A stretch of 64,000 nucleotides of DNA. Origin: Pseudomonas fulva. GTDB taxonomy: Bacteria; Pseudomonadota; Gammaproteobacteria; Pseudomonadales; Pseudomonadaceae. The stretch is from NCBI RefSeq assembly GCF_023517795.1, contig NZ_CP082928.1, positions 1,240,001 to 1,304,000 on the forward strand. Reading direction: 5' to 3'. Under the pieces are notes generated by a model that was not told the origin of the DNA, searched no databases, and was given only the letters and a program-made list of their open reading frames with translations. Both the position numbers and the translations under genes were made by a program. This document shows positions 18,714 to 29,764 of this stretch, one piece after another. Position 1 is the first letter of the stretch. The number at the start of each line of letters is the position of its first letter.

Positions 18714-19349
18714 TCAATGCGGATGGTGGCTCTCGACCGCTTCTCGCAGCGTGTCGATCAGCGCCTGCAGACGGCCGTGCTGCATCTTCATGGAGGCCTT
18801 GTTGACGATCAGTCGCGAGCTGATGTGGGCGATCAGTTCCTGGGCTTCCAGGCCATTGGCCTTGAGGGTGTTGCCGGTGTCGACCACGTCGATGATCTTG
18901 TCGGCCAGGCCCACCAGCGGTGCCAGCTCCATGGAGCCGTACAGCTTGATGATGTCGACCTGACGCCCCTGCTCGGCGTAGTAGCGCTTGGCGACGTTGA
19001 CGAACTTGGTGGCTACGCGCAGGCGGCCTTTCGGCTCGGGTGCACCCACGGCACCGGCGGTCATCAGCTTGCAGCGGGCGATACGCAGGTCCAGCGGCTC
19101 GTAGAGCCCCTGGCCGCCGTACTCGAGCAGCACGTCCTTGCCGGCCACGCCGAGGTCGGCGGCGCCGTGTTCGACGTAGGTCGGCACATCGGTGGCGCGT
19201 ACGATCAGCAGGCGCACATCGTCCAGGGTGGTGGGGATGATCAGCTTGCGGCTCTTGTCCGGATTCTCGGTCGGCACGATGCCTGCCGCCGCGAGCAGCG
19301 GCAGGGTGTCGTCGAGAATACGGCCTTTGGACAGGGCAATGGTCAGCAT
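18714..19349 (-). CDS. hisG: HisG, ATP phosphoribosyltransferase catalytic subunit, short form
   Basis: A 211-aa short-form HisG ([11 protein letters not shown] start). It condenses ATP and PRPP in the first step of histidine synthesis. The PRPP loop is near [14 protein letters not shown]. The C-terminal ACT-like regulatory domain of long HisG is missing, so it should need the HisZ partner, which is not in this window. The ATG at 19349 is four bases behind the murA stop, indicating co-transcription. Confidence 0.95.
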   Translation of the reverse strand: MLTIALSKGRILDDTLPLLAAAGIVPTENPDKSRKLIIPTTLDDVRLLIVRATDVPTYVEHGAADLGVAGKDVLLEYGGQGLYEPLDLRIARCKLMTAGAVGAPEPKGRLRVATKFVNVAKRYYAEQGRQVDIIKLYGSMELAPLVGLADKIIDVVDTGNTLKANGLEAQELIAHISSRLIVNKASMKMQHGRLQALIDTLREAVESHHPH

Positions 19350-19353
19350 CTGG

Positions 19354-20634
<1,281 letters not shown>

Positions 20635-20874
20635 TCAGGAACGCGCGGCCCAGTCGGCACGGCTGAAGAATTTCATGCTCACGGCATGGATGCTGCCATC
20701 GGCGATCCAGGGATTGAGGTGAGCGTAGATCTGTTGCTGACGCTTGACCGGGCTGAGGGCGGCCAATTCGTCGCTGATCAGGTTGAGCTGGAAGTTGCAG
20801 CCTTCGCCGTCGACCTCTACCTGAACATCCGGCAGTTTGGTCTCCAAGAAACTTTTTACCTCAAGGGCCTGCAT
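20635..20874 (-). CDS. ibaG: IbaG/YrbA, BolA-family protein
   Basis: A 79-aa BolA-type protein with a KH-like class II fold. BolA proteins pair with monothiol glutaredoxins through a [2Fe-2S] cluster; IbaG is the paralogue linked to acid stress and located beside murA. The conserved C-terminal IADGSIHAVSMKFFS contains the His ligand. The ATG at 20874 follows GAGG with a 6-base spacer, so I prefer it to the TTG six bases upstream. It probably leads the ibaG-murA-his transcript. Confidence 0.92.
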   Translation of the reverse strand: MQALEVKSFLETKLPDVQVEVDGEGCNFQLNLISDELAALSPVKRQQQIYAHLNPWIADGSIHAVSMKFFSRADWAARS

Positions 20875-21013
20875 GCTCAACCTCGATCAACGTATTCAAT
20901 ATGCGTGAACGTCGCCTGGCGACGCCTATGAAAGCGGACCATGCCCGGGCAGCGGAGGCGCCTGGCAAGCGGCCAGCGGCAGTGACCGGCAGACATGGGG
21001 CCGGCATCATACC

Positions 21014-21035
21014 AAAAAATCGCCAGCGGCGATTT
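21014..21035 (-). terminator. Rho-independent terminator of the mla operon
   Basis: On the minus strand, stem AAATCGCC/GGCGATTT with a GCT loop and a run of six T residues lies 26 bp after the mlaB stop, separating mla from ibaG-murA. Confidence 0.8.
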
Positions 21036-21060
21036 CCCAGTTCAGCCGGTAGCCAAGCGG

Positions 21061-21369
21061 TCAGGCCGGTAGCGGCAGCACATGCTGCAGCTCGCACACC
21101 TTGGCGATTCCACCCATGTCCTGCGGCAGCCCGCGGACGCTCAGCGGCTTGCCGGCCGCACGTGCATCGCGCATGTAGCACAGCAGCAGCGACAGGCCGA
21201 CGCTGCTGGACTTCTCGACGGCCGAGCAATCGATCACGCAGGCTTCTGCCTGGGTCGCGCGGATCAGCCGCCCACCCTGCTCACGCAAGGCCGGGCCGCT
21301 CTGGTAATCGAGCACGCCGGAGAGTGCGAGCACACCCGGCGCCTGTTCGACGATGGCCGCCGGACTCAC
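21061..21369 (-). CDS. mlaB: MlaB, STAS-domain subunit of the Mla lipid transporter
   Basis: A 102-aa cytoplasmic STAS protein. The signature VIDCSAVEKSSSVGLSLL carries the conserved serine of STAS domains. It binds MlaF and stabilises the MlaFEDB complex. It starts at GTG overlapping the mlaC stop (GTGA), so translation is coupled. Confidence 0.92.
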   Translation of the reverse strand: MSPAAIVEQAPGVLALSGVLDYQSGPALREQGGRLIRATQAEACVIDCSAVEKSSSVGLSLLLCYMRDARAAGKPLSVRGLPQDMGGIAKVCELQHVLPLPA

Positions 21370-22001
21370 GACGTCCCCCGGGCCTGACGCGCCCTGGCCA
21401 CGGTGTCGGCCCAGCTGTCGATGACCTTGTCGAGGTCGTTGCGGTTGTTCTGCATCGACTGGGCGAACTGATCGCGGAACAGTTTGCCGACGTTGATGCC
21501 GTTGATCACCACGTTACGCAGCTTCCAGGTCCCGTCCATGGCGACCATGGTGTACGACAGCGGGTACACGACACCCTTGCCATCGCGGATCTCCATGTTC
21601 ACCGAGGTACGCTGCGCATCCTGCTTGCCGGAAGCCGGAATCACGCGGATGTCCTGGTTGTTGTATTCCAGCAGCGCGTTGCCATAGAACTGCATCAGGC
21701 TGCGCTTGAAGTTCTCCTGGAAGCGCGCCATCTGCTCCGGCGTGGCTTCGCGGGAATAACGCACGGTCATCACGCTGCGCGAGACGCCATCGACGTCCAC
21801 CACCGGGCCAAGAATCTCGTTGAGCGCGTTGTAGAAGGCCTCGGGGTTCTGGCGGTATTGGTCCTTGTTGGCCTTCAGATCAGCCAGCAGGGTATCGGTG
21901 GTTTTCTGCACCACTTCGTGGGCAGCAGGCGCGGCCACGGCCAGCAAGGGTAGAGCAGCCAGCAGAGCGACGAGGCTGTTGCGCAGGGTCTTGATCATCA
22001 T
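21366..22001 (-). CDS. mlaC: MlaC, periplasmic phospholipid-binding protein
   Basis: A 211-aa exported protein with a signal peptide ending in AVAA (about residue 24). It carries phospholipid between the outer-membrane MlaA and the inner-membrane MlaFEDB complex. The family pattern is clear in FYNALNEILGPVVDVDGVSR and in the VSYTMVAMDGTWKLRNVVI-like end (here LSYTMVAMDGTWKLRNVVI). I chose the ATG at 22001, which follows GAGG with good spacing; the ATG at 22013 overlapping the mlaD stop is an alternative. Confidence 0.93.
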   Translation of the reverse strand: MMIKTLRNSLVALLAALPLLAVAAPAAHEVVQKTTDTLLADLKANKDQYRQNPEAFYNALNEILGPVVDVDGVSRSVMTVRYSREATPEQMARFQENFKRSLMQFYGNALLEYNNQDIRVIPASGKQDAQRTSVNMEIRDGKGVVYPLSYTMVAMDGTWKLRNVVINGINVGKLFRDQFAQSMQNNRNDLDKVIDSWADTVARARQARGTS

Positions 22002-22009
22002 CGGGTACC

Positions 22010-22483
22010 TCATTGGCTTTCCTGGTCCCGGTTCACCGAATTGAGCAAGAACTTGCCAATCAGGTCTTCGAGCACCAGGGAAGATTGGGTGTCGTGGATG
22101 GTTCCGCCATCGGCCAGCAACTCTTCGTCGCCGCCGACGCTGATACCCACATACTTTTCACCGAGCAGACCAGCGGTCAGGATCGACGCGGTGGAGTCCA
22201 CCGGAAGATTGTCGACAGCGCCATCGAGTTCCATCGTTACGCGCCCGGTGTAGCTGTCGCGGTCCAGATCGATCGCCGTCACACGGCCGATATTGACGCC
22301 CGCCATGGTCACCTTGGCGCGCACGGTCAGGCCGGCAATGTTGTCGAAATGGGCGTACACCTTGTAGGTATCGGCATTGCCACCCGGCGCCAGACCGCTG
22401 ACGCGCAGCGCCAGCAGCAACAGGGCCAGCAGGCCGGCGAGCAGGAACAGGCCGACACCGATTTCCATCGTGCGGTTTTGCAT
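22010..22483 (-). CDS. mlaD: MlaD, MCE-domain subunit of the Mla lipid transporter
   Basis: A 157-aa protein with one N-terminal transmembrane helix (about 7-27) and a single MCE domain containing the VTMAGVNIGRV and GLLGEKYVGIS motifs. It forms the periplasmic hexameric ring through which lipid passes. Its ends overlap mlaE and mlaC by one to four bases. Confidence 0.95.
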   Translation of the reverse strand: MQNRTMEIGVGLFLLAGLLALLLLALRVSGLAPGGNADTYKVYAHFDNIAGLTVRAKVTMAGVNIGRVTAIDLDRDSYTGRVTMELDGAVDNLPVDSTASILTAGLLGEKYVGISVGGDEELLADGGTIHDTQSSLVLEDLIGKFLLNSVNRDQESQ

Positions 22484-23280
22484 CAGAAATCTCCAAACAT
22501 CAAAGCGGTCAGAATGAAGTCCAGCCCCAGCACGGCCAGCGAGGCATACACCACCGTGCGGGTAGTCGCCCGGCTGATGCCTTCGGAAGTGGGTTCGCAG
22601 TCATAGCCCTGGAACACGGCGATCCAGGTCACCACGAAGGCGAAGACCAGGCTCTTGATCACGCCGTTGAGCACGTCTTCGCGAAACGAAACACTGTTTT
22701 GCATGTTGGCCCAGAACGAGCCCTCGTAGACGCCCAGCCAATCGACGGCGACCATCGCGCCGCCCCAGATGCCGACCACGCTGAAGATCATCGCCAGCAG
22801 CGGCATGGAGATGAAGCCGGCCCAAAGGCGCGGCGCGACGATGTGCTTGAGCGGGTCGACACCGATCATCGCCAGGCTGGACAGTTGCTCGGTGGATTTC
22901 ATGTTGCCGATCTCGGCGGTCAGCGCCGAGCCGGCACGCCCGGCGAACAACAGCGCGGTGACCACCGGTCCCAACTCACGCAACAGGGTCAGGGCGACCA
23001 TCTGCCCCACCGCCTGTTCGGAACCGTATTTGGCGAGGATGCTGAAGCCCTGCAGCGACAGCACCATGCCGATGAATACGCCGGACACCACGATGATCGC
23101 CAGGGACAGCACGCCCACCGAATACAGCTGCTTGATCAGCAACTGCAGGCCATTGCCCGAAGTGCCGCGGCCGAACAGCGCGCGCAGCAGAAAGATCGTC
23201 GAACGCCCCAGCGCGGCGACCACATCGATACCCGCCCGCCCGAACAGGCGAACGCGTTCGAGTGAAGATGTCCTGCGCAT
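22483..23280 (-). CDS. mlaE: MlaE, permease of the Mla lipid transporter
   Basis: A 265-aa polytopic inner-membrane permease of the MlaE/YrbE family. Conserved motifs are [26 protein letters not shown] (seen as [20 protein letters not shown]) and [20 protein letters not shown] near the C-terminus. It dimerises with two MlaF ATPases. It overlaps both mlaF and mlaD by short TGATG-like junctions. Confidence 0.95.
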   Translation of the reverse strand: MRRTSSLERVRLFGRAGIDVVAALGRSTIFLLRALFGRGTSGNGLQLLIKQLYSVGVLSLAIIVVSGVFIGMVLSLQGFSILAKYGSEQAVGQMVALTLLRELGPVVTALLFAGRAGSALTAEIGNMKSTEQLSSLAMIGVDPLKHIVAPRLWAGFISMPLLAMIFSVVGIWGGAMVAVDWLGVYEGSFWANMQNSVSFREDVLNGVIKSLVFAFVVTWIAVFQGYDCEPTSEGISRATTRTVVYASLAVLGLDFILTALMFGDF

Positions 23281-24089
23281 CAGCGCCCTCCCAGTAGATC
23301 GTCGTGGTAATTCGGCGCTTGGAAATGGAAGGGAACCGGGCCGTCTGGCGTTCCCTGCATGAATTGACGCACCCGCGGATTGTCCGAGTCACGCAGCTCG
23401 GCCGGTGTTCCCTGGCCCAGCACCTGGCTGTCGCCGACCACATAGATGTAGTCGGCGATGCTGGCCGTCTCGGCCAGATCATGGGAAACCACGATGCTGG
23501 TGATGCCCAGGGCATCGTTGAGCAGGCGGATCAAGCGCACCAGCACGCCCATGGCGATCGGGTCCTGACCGACGAACGGCTCGTCGTACATGAGAATCTG
23601 CGGATCCAGGGCGATGGCCCGTGCCAGCGCCACGCGGCGCTTCATGCCACCGGAGAGTTCATCAGGCATCAGCTCGATGGCGCCACGCAAGCCGACGGCC
23701 TGCAGCTTCATCAGAACAATGTCACGAATCATTTCTTCGGGCAGTTGGGTGTGCACGCGCAGCGGGAACGCCACGTTCTCGAACACGTCGAGGTCGGTGA
23801 ACAGCGCGCCACTCTGGAACAGCACGCCCATCTGCTTGCGCATGTCGAACAGTTCGCTGCGCGACAGGTCGGGCAGGTTCAGGCCATTGACCCGGATCTC
23901 GCCGGCGCTCGGGCGCAGTTCGGCGGCGATCAGGCGCAGCAGCGTGGTCTTGCCGCAGCCCGACGGCCCCATGATCCCGGTGACCTTGCCACGCGGGATA
24001 CAGATATCGACGTTGTTGAAGATGTGTCGCTCGCCGCGCTGAAAACTTACGTTCTTAAGCTCGACCGCGTACTGATTTTCCGCGCTCAT
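23280..24089 (-). CDS. mlaF: MlaF, ATPase of the Mla lipid transporter
   Basis: A 269-aa ABC ATPase. Walker A is GPSGCGKTT, the signature is LSGGMKRR, and Walker B is LMYDEPF, followed by the H-loop VVSHD. It powers retrograde (or bidirectional) phospholipid transport that keeps the outer membrane asymmetric. The ATG at 24089 follows GGAG with a 5-base spacer; the longer frame upstream has no family similarity. First gene of mlaFEDCB, divergent from kdsD. Confidence 0.95.
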   Translation of the reverse strand: MSAENQYAVELKNVSFQRGERHIFNNVDICIPRGKVTGIMGPSGCGKTTLLRLIAAELRPSAGEIRVNGLNLPDLSRSELFDMRKQMGVLFQSGALFTDLDVFENVAFPLRVHTQLPEEMIRDIVLMKLQAVGLRGAIELMPDELSGGMKRRVALARAIALDPQILMYDEPFVGQDPIAMGVLVRLIRLLNDALGITSIVVSHDLAETASIADYIYVVGDSQVLGQGTPAELRDSDNPRVRQFMQGTPDGPVPFHFQAPNYHDDLLGGR

Positions 24090-24292
24090 CGGAACTCCAT
24101 TGCGTACTGCCTTCCTAATCAGACGCCCGGGATCGGGACAAGGGCACTCCATTCGCCCCCTGGAAAAGGCTGCGGACTATAGCATTTGCCCATTTGCCCG
24201 CCAAAGCCAGGCTCCGTCCACGTTCAGGGTTGTGACAGCTTTGCCATTTACGGGTTTGCTGCATGGATGATGAGTCCACAGGGCTTTCCCGC

Positions 24293-24298
24293 TATAAT
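24293..24298 (+). promoter_or_regulatory. TATAAT -10 candidate for the kdsD-lpt-rpoN operon
   Basis: A consensus TATAAT lies 35 bp before the kdsD ATG, in the mlaF-kdsD divergent spacer. The -35 is not convincing. Confidence 0.4.
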
Positions 24299-24332
24299 CC
24301 CCGTCTTTTTCGTCGAGCAGCCCAAGCCGAGC

Positions 24333-25307
24333 ATGAACCAGACCCGCGACCTGATTGATTCCGCACAGCGCACCATTCGCCTCGAGATCGAGGCGGTGCA
24401 AGAGCTGCTGCCTCGCATCGATGCCAATTTCGTCAAGGCCTGCGAGCTGATCCTGGCCAGCAAGGGCCGCGTGGTCGTGGTGGGCATGGGCAAGTCCGGG
24501 CATATCGGCAACAAGATCGCCGCGACCCTGGCCAGCACCGGCACCACCGCATTTTTCGTGCACCCGGCCGAAGCCAGTCACGGCGACATGGGCATGATCA
24601 CCCGTGACGACGTGGTGCTGGCCCTCTCCAACTCGGGCTCCACCGCGGAAATCGTCACCCTGCTGCCGCTGATCAAGCGCCTCGGCATCACCCTGATCAG
24701 CATGACCGGCAATCCCGAGTCGCCGCTGTCCAAGGCCGCCGAAGTCAACCTGGACACCCGGGTGGCCAAGGAGGCCTGCCCGCTCAACCTGGCGCCGACC
24801 TCCTCCACCACCGCCTCGCTGGTGCTGGGCGACGCCCTGGCCATCGCCCTGCTCGAAGCCCGCGGCTTCACCGCCGAGGACTTCGCCTTCTCGCACCCCG
24901 GTGGCGCCCTGGGTCGCCGCCTGCTGCTCAAGGTCGAGAACGTCATGCACGCCGGCGACCGCCTGCCCCAGGTCAAGCGCGGCACCAGCCTGCGTGACGC
25001 GCTGCTGGAAATGACCCAGAAGGGCCTGGGCATGACCGCCGTACTGGAAAGCGATGGCCGCCTGGCCGGCATCTTCACCGACGGCGATCTGCGCCGAGCC
25101 CTGGACAAGGGCATCGACGTGCGTGACGCACGCATCGACGAGGTCATGACCCCCCACGGCAAGACCGCTCGCGCCGACATGCTCGCCGCCGAGGCCCTGA
25201 AGATCATGGAAGACAACAAGATCAGCGCCCTGGTGGTGATCGACGCCACCGGGCGCCCGGTAGGCGCCTTCAACCTGGGCGACCTGCTGCGCGCGGGGGT
25301 GATGTGA
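24333..25307 (+). CDS. kdsD: KdsD, D-arabinose-5-phosphate isomerase
   Basis: A 324-aa enzyme that turns ribulose-5-phosphate into arabinose-5-phosphate for KDO synthesis. A SIS sugar-isomerase domain (about 40-175, with VVGMGKSGHIGNKIAATLAS and ALSNSGSTAE) is followed by two CBS domains (about 205-324). The start at 24333 matches the family N-terminus; upstream in-frame residues are not conserved. The next gene, kdsC, overlaps its stop. Confidence 0.95.
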   Translation: MNQTRDLIDSAQRTIRLEIEAVQELLPRIDANFVKACELILASKGRVVVVGMGKSGHIGNKIAATLASTGTTAFFVHPAEASHGDMGMITRDDVVLALSNSGSTAEIVTLLPLIKRLGITLISMTGNPESPLSKAAEVNLDTRVAKEACPLNLAPTSSTTASLVLGDALAIALLEARGFTAEDFAFSHPGGALGRRLLLKVENVMHAGDRLPQVKRGTSLRDALLEMTQKGLGMTAVLESDGRLAGIFTDGDLRRALDKGIDVRDARIDEVMTPHGKTARADMLAAEALKIMEDNKISALVVIDATGRPVGAFNLGDLLRAGVM

Positions 25308-25828
25308 TGAACGATCTGCTGCAGCGTACTCAAGCGATCAAGCTGGCGATCTTCGACGTCGACGGCGTGCTCACCGATGGCAAGCTGTACTTCCTGGTCG
25401 ACGGCAGCGAGTTCAAGACCTTCAACACGCTCGACGGCCAGGGCATCAAGATGCTCATCAACTCCGGCGTACGCACCGCCATCATCAGCGGCCGCAAGAC
25501 GCCGGTGGTCGAGCGCCGCGCCCAGAACCTCGGCATCCAGCACCTGTACCAGGGCCGCGAGGACAAGCTCGACGTGCTCGACGAGCTGCTCGCCGAGCTG
25601 GGCCTGAGCTACGAGCAGGTCGCCTACCTGGGTGACGACCTGCCGGACCTGCCGGTGATCCGCCGGGTCGGCCTGGGCATGGCCGTGGCCAGCGCCAACG
25701 AATTCGTGCGCGAGCATGCCCATGGCGTGACCCGGGCACGCGGTGGCGAAGGCGCCGCCCGCGAATTCTGTGAACTGATCATGCGCGGACAGGGTACCCT
25801 CGACGCCGCCCAATCCGCCTACCTCTAG
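25307..25828 (+). CDS. kdsC: KdsC, 3-deoxy-D-manno-octulosonate 8-phosphate phosphatase
   Basis: A 173-aa tetrameric HAD-family phosphatase without a cap domain, releasing KDO from KDO-8-phosphate. HAD motif I is FDVDGVLTDG (Asp17, Asp19), motif II is IISG and the final motif is YLGDDLPDLP. The ATG overlaps the kdsD stop (TGATG); a GTG one codon earlier is possible. Confidence 0.95.
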   Translation: MNDLLQRTQAIKLAIFDVDGVLTDGKLYFLVDGSEFKTFNTLDGQGIKMLINSGVRTAIISGRKTPVVERRAQNLGIQHLYQGREDKLDVLDELLAELGLSYEQVAYLGDDLPDLPVIRRVGLGMAVASANEFVREHAHGVTRARGGEGAAREFCELIMRGQGTLDAAQSAYL

Positions 25829-25837
25829 GGCCTGCCG

Positions 25838-26407
25838 ATGCTGCGCAAATTCCTCACCCCCGTCCTGCTGACCTTCGGCGCATTGCTGATCGTGGCGGCC
25901 GGCTACTGGAACATCAATCCGGACAGTTTCTCCAGCGCGCCCCAGCACAGCGGGCCGGAAAACCCCATCGACTTCTATGCGATCAATGCGCGCAGCGTGC
26001 AGTACCTGCCCGACGGCCGGGTGCAGAACGACATGACCAGCGAACGACTCGAACACGTGCAGAGCAGCGACACCACCCTGCTCACCGAGCCGCGCATGAA
26101 CCTGTTCCGCGGCACCGAGTTGCCCTGGAAGGTACGCAGCGCCCGTGGCGAAGTCGGCCCCGATGGCAACGAGGTCGAACTGATCGACCAGGTGCGCGTC
26201 GAGCGCACGGACGAAAAGGGCCGCCCCACTATACTCACCACCAGCCGCCTGACCGTATTCCCCCAGAAGGAATATGCGCAGACCCAGCAAGCCGTTAGAA
26301 TCGACGCGGCCAATGGGGTGACCACGGCACAAGGAATGAAAGCGTACTTGAATGACGGCAGGATGATCCTGCAGTCCAATGTAAGAGGCCAGCATGAGGT
26401 TCGTTAA
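25838..26407 (+). CDS. lptC: LptC, inner-membrane LPS transport protein
   Basis: A 189-aa bitopic protein with an N-terminal transmembrane helix (about 5-23) and a periplasmic beta-jellyroll that passes LPS from LptBFG to LptA. FYAINARSVQYLPDGRVQND is followed by conserved beta-strands and VTTAQGMKAYLNDGR near the end. It overlaps lptA by 14 bp. Confidence 0.93.
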   Translation: MLRKFLTPVLLTFGALLIVAAGYWNINPDSFSSAPQHSGPENPIDFYAINARSVQYLPDGRVQNDMTSERLEHVQSSDTTLLTEPRMNLFRGTELPWKVRSARGEVGPDGNEVELIDQVRVERTDEKGRPTILTTSRLTVFPQKEYAQTQQAVRIDAANGVTTAQGMKAYLNDGRMILQSNVRGQHEVR

Positions 26408-26942
26408 AACCCTCCCCCTACTTCTCAGCCTTGGCGCCACGCTCGGAAGCGTAAGCGCCTGGGCTCTGCCGAGTGACCGCGATCAACCGATCCGCGTGCA
26501 GGCCGACAGCGCTGAACTGGACGACAAGCAAGGCGTAGCCGTGTACCGCGGCGACGTCGTCATCACCCAGGGCACCATGAAGATCACCGGCGACACCGTT
26601 ACCATCACCCAGAACGCACAGGGCGACATCGACGTGTTCACCTCGGTGGGCAAGCCGGCCTACTACGAGCAGAAGCCGGCGGCCGACAAGCAGATCGTCA
26701 AGGCGTACGGCCTGACCATCCAGTACTTCGCCGCCAACGAGCGCATCGTACTGATCGACCAGGCCAAGGTCGTGCAGGAAGGCAATACATTCGAAGGCGA
26801 GAAGATCGTCTACGACACGCGCCGCCAGATCGTCAACGCCGGCCGCGCCACCGGCACCAACGTGTCGAGCCCGCGCCCGCGTATCGACATGGTGATCCAG
26901 CCGCAGAAGAAAGCGGCCCCCGCTGCCGAGCAGGGCCAATAA
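26394..26942 (+). CDS. lptA: LptA (LptH), periplasmic LPS transport bridge
   Basis: A 182-aa exported protein (signal peptide to about SAWA, residue 24) of the OstA/LptA family; in P. aeruginosa it is called LptH. It polymerises as a beta-jellyroll bridge between LptC and Lpt[28 protein letters not shown] and [14 protein letters not shown] are family motifs. It starts inside the lptC 3' end and lptB follows two bases after its stop. Confidence 0.94.
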   Translation: MRFVKTLPLLLSLGATLGSVSAWALPSDRDQPIRVQADSAELDDKQGVAVYRGDVVITQGTMKITGDTVTITQNAQGDIDVFTSVGKPAYYEQKPAADKQIVKAYGLTIQYFAANERIVLIDQAKVVQEGNTFEGEKIVYDTRRQIVNAGRATGTNVSSPRPRIDMVIQPQKKAAPAAEQGQ

Positions 26943-26944
26943 CC

Positions 26945-27670
26945 ATGGCGATTCTCAAAGCCCAGCACCTGGCCAAGAGCTACAAAGGCCGCCAGGTCGT
27001 GCGCGACGTCAGCCTGAGCATCGAGAGCGGGCAGATCGTCGGCCTGCTCGGCCCAAACGGCGCCGGCAAGACCACCTGCTTCTACATGATCGTGGGCCTG
27101 GTGCAGGCCGACCAGGGCCGCGTACTGATCGACGACCTGGACGTCAGCCATCAGCCGATGCACGGCCGTGCCCGTGCCGGGATCGGCTACCTGCCCCAGG
27201 AGGCCTCGATCTTCCGCAAGCTCAGCGTTGCCGACAACATCATGGCGATCCTGGAAACCCGCAAGGACCTCAACCGCGAACAGCGGCTGCAGGAGCTCGA
27301 GAGCCTGCTGCAGGAATTCCACATCACCCATATCCGCGACAACCTGGGCATGAGCCTGTCCGGTGGTGAACGCCGACGCGTCGAGATCGCACGCGCCCTG
27401 GCCACTTCGCCGAAATTCATCCTGCTCGATGAACCCTTCGCCGGCGTGGACCCCATCTCCGTGGGCGACATCAAGCAGATCATCCATCACCTCAAGGCCA
27501 AGGGCATCGGCGTGCTGATCACCGATCACAACGTCCGTGAAACCCTGGACATCTGCGAAACCGCCTACATCGTCAGCGATGGCCAGCTGATCGCCGAAGG
27601 TGATTCAGCGGCGATCCTGGCCAACCAGGTGGTCAAGGAAGTCTACCTGGGCCACGAATTCCGCCTGTAG
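26945..27670 (+). CDS. lptB: LptB, LPS transport ATPase
   Basis: A 241-aa ABC ATPase that drives LPS extraction with LptFG. Walker A is GPNGAGKTT, the signature [15 protein letters not shown], Walker [13 protein letters not shown] and the H-loop TDHNV. The Q-loop is [16 protein letters not shown], typical of LptB. Last of the LPS block before rpoN. Confidence 0.97.
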   Translation: MAILKAQHLAKSYKGRQVVRDVSLSIESGQIVGLLGPNGAGKTTCFYMIVGLVQADQGRVLIDDLDVSHQPMHGRARAGIGYLPQEASIFRKLSVADNIMAILETRKDLNREQRLQELESLLQEFHITHIRDNLGMSLSGGERRRVEIARALATSPKFILLDEPFAGVDPISVGDIKQIIHHLKAKGIGVLITDHNVRETLDICETAYIVSDGQLIAEGDSAAILANQVVKEVYLGHEFRL

Positions 27671-27772
27671 CGGATTCCCCTTCCCATGAATCTTTGCCAG
27701 CGCCCGTTACCGTTCGAGCCGTATCGCAACGAAATGGTAACAGGCCCTAGGCAAAGGGCTCGGATTCAGGCA

Positions 27773-27778
27773 TATAAT
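27773..27778 (+). promoter_or_regulatory. TATAAT -10 candidate of rpoN
   Basis: A consensus TATAAT lies 66 bp before the rpoN ATG in the 173-bp lptB-rpoN gap; GGCAAA at 27750-27755 is a weak -35 at 17 bp spacing. This would allow rpoN expression independent of lpt. Confidence 0.4.
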
Positions 27779-27843
27779 TTGCTTCCTAGTGGCGCTTCGT
27801 CGCCCTGTCGTGGATTACGTACAGACGCCGGATAAGGTCTGCA

Positions 27844-29352
27844 ATGAAACCATCGCTAGTCCTGAAAATGGGCCAGCAGCTGACGATGACGCCGCAGCTG
27901 CAACAAGCCATTCGCCTGCTCCAACTGTCGACCCTGGATCTGCAACAGGAAATCCAGGAGGCGTTGGAATCCAACCCGATGCTGGAGCGCCAGGAAGAAG
28001 GCGAAGACTTCGACAACTCCGACCCAATGGCCGACGGCGCCGAAAGCGCGGCGGCGACCGCCGTTCAGGAAGAGACCTTTCAGGAGTCGAGCTTTCAGGA
28101 AAGCCCGCAAACCGTCGACAACCTGGAAGACGGCGAATGGGGCGAGCGCATTCCCAATGAGCTGCCCGTGGATACGGCCTGGGAAGACATCTACCAGACC
28201 AGTGCCAGCAGCCTGCCCAGCAATGACGATGACGAATGGGACTTCACCACCCGCACGTCCTCGGGCGAAAGCCTGCATAGCCACATGCTCTGGCAACTGA
28301 ACCTGGCGCCCATGTCCGACAAGGACCGCCTGATCGCCGTAACGCTCATCGACTGCATCAACGACCAGGGCTACCTGGAGGAAACCCTCGACGAGATCGT
28401 CGAGTCCTTCGACCCGGAGCTGGATGTCGAGCTGGACGAAGTCGAAGCCGTGCTGCGCCGTATCCAGCAGTTCGAGCCGTCGGGAATCGGCGCTCGCGAC
28501 CTGCGCGAATGCCTGCTCCTGCAATTGCGCCAACTGCCCGCCTCAACTCCATGGCTCAAGGAAGCACAGCGCCTGACGAGTGAGTACCTGGACCTGCTCG
28601 GCAACCGTGACTACAGCCAGCTGATGCGCCGCATGAAGCTCAAGGAGGACGAACTTCGCCCGGTCATCGAACTGATCCAGAGCCTCAACCCGCGCCCTGG
28701 CTCGCAGATCGAGTCCAGCGAACCGGAGTACGTGGTGCCGGATGTGATCGTGCGCAAGCACAACGATCGCTGGCTAGTCGAACTCAACCAGGAAGCCATG
28801 CCGCGCCTGCGCGTCAACGCCCAGTACGCCGGTTTCGTGAAGCGCGCCGACTCCAGCGCCGACAACACCTTCATGCGCAACCAGCTGCAGGAAGCACGCT
28901 GGTTCATCAAGAGCCTGCAGAGCCGCAACGAGACCCTGATGAAGGTCGCCACGCAGATTGTCGAGCACCAGCGCGGTTTCCTGGATTACGGCGACGAGGC
29001 CATGAAGCCCCTGGTGCTGCACGACATCGCCGAGGCGGTGGGCATGCACGAGTCGACCATTTCCCGCGTCACCACCCAGAAGTACATGCACACCCCCCGT
29101 GGCATTTACGAGCTGAAATACTTCTTCTCCAGCCACGTCAGCACCGCCGAAGGTGGCGAATGTTCGTCGACCGCGATCCGCGCGATCATCAAGAAACTGG
29201 TCGCGGCGGAAAATGCGAAAAAGCCATTGAGCGACAGCAAGATCGCTGGTTTACTGGAAGCACAGGGCATTCAAGTGGCGCGCCGCACAGTCGCCAAGTA
29301 CCGTGAATCGCTCGGTATAGCGCCTTCGAGCGAACGCAAGCGACTGATGTAG
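27844..29352 (+). CDS. rpoN: RpoN, RNA polymerase sigma-54 factor
   Basis: A 502-aa sigma-54. Region I is the Gln-rich N-terminus ([21 protein letters not shown]), region II is an acidic stretch (about 50-140), and region III holds the core-binding and DNA-binding parts with [19 protein letters not shown] and the RpoN box [10 protein letters not shown] near residue 480. It directs transcription of nitrogen, motility and other genes with AAA+ activators. The following hpf-ptsN-rapZ-ptsO cluster is the classic rpoN neighbourhood. Confidence 0.98.
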   Translation: MKPSLVLKMGQQLTMTPQLQQAIRLLQLSTLDLQQEIQEALESNPMLERQEEGEDFDNSDPMADGAESAAATAVQEETFQESSFQESPQTVDNLEDGEWGERIPNELPVDTAWEDIYQTSASSLPSNDDDEWDFTTRTSSGESLHSHMLWQLNLAPMSDKDRLIAVTLIDCINDQGYLEETLDEIVESFDPELDVELDEVEAVLRRIQQFEPSGIGARDLRECLLLQLRQLPASTPWLKEAQRLTSEYLDLLGNRDYSQLMRRMKLKEDELRPVIELIQSLNPRPGSQIESSEPEYVVPDVIVRKHNDRWLVELNQEAMPRLRVNAQYAGFVKRADSSADNTFMRNQLQEARWFIKSLQSRNETLMKVATQIVEHQRGFLDYGDEAMKPLVLHDIAEAVGMHESTISRVTTQKYMHTPRGIYELKYFFSSHVSTAEGGECSSTAIRAIIKKLVAAENAKKPLSDSKIAGLLEAQGIQVARRTVAKYRESLGIAPSSERKRLM

Positions 29353-29391
29353 GGTGCCCTTGTAGCGAAAGCAACGCCCCAGTGTTCCTGC

Positions 29392-29411
29392 GGCAGGCTG
29401 CCAAGCCTGCC
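29392..29411. other. GGCAGGCT/AGCCTGCC hairpin between rpoN and hpf
   Basis: A perfect 8-bp inverted repeat with a four-base loop lies 30 bp before hpf. It has no T-run, so it may be an RNA processing or attenuation structure rather than a terminator. Confidence 0.45.
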
Positions 29412-29440
29412 ACTCACACACGGCAACAAGGAGAAGCGGT

Positions 29441-29749
29441 ATGCAAGTCAACATCAGTGGACACCAGCTGGATGTGACAGACGCACTACGCAGCTACATC
29501 GAAGAGAAGCTCGAGCGCCTCGAGCGGCACTTCGACAAGATCACCAATGTGCAGGTTATCCTGGAGGTCGAGAAGCTCAAGCAGAAAGTCGAAGCCACCC
29601 TGCACATCGCAGGAGGCGAAGTGGTGGCCAATGCCGAACACGACGACATGTACGCAGCCATCGATCTACTCACCGACAAACTCGATCGCCAACTTATCAA
29701 GCACAAGGAAAAACAGCTCGATCGCCAGCAGGGCGCGATGGCCCGCTGA
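29441..29749 (+). CDS. hpf: HPF, short-form ribosome hibernation promoting factor
   Basis: A 102-aa short HPF (YhbH). It starts MQVNISGHQLDVTDALR and has the beta-alpha-beta-beta-beta-alpha fold region through DDMYAAIDLLTDKLDRQL. It binds the 30S subunit and, with RMF, promotes 100S dimers in stationary phase. The long C-terminal dimerisation domain is missing. AAGGAG precedes the ATG. Confidence 0.95.
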   Translation: MQVNISGHQLDVTDALRSYIEEKLERLERHFDKITNVQVILEVEKLKQKVEATLHIAGGEVVANAEHDDMYAAIDLLTDKLDRQLIKHKEKQLDRQQGAMAR

Positions 29750-29764
29750 GTTCGTCCTTCTCCT

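Noticed and set aside
24186..24332. An N-terminal extension of kdsD by 49 residues
   Set aside because: The extension crosses the likely promoter (TATAAT at 24293) and is not like KdsD; the start at 24333 fits the family length.
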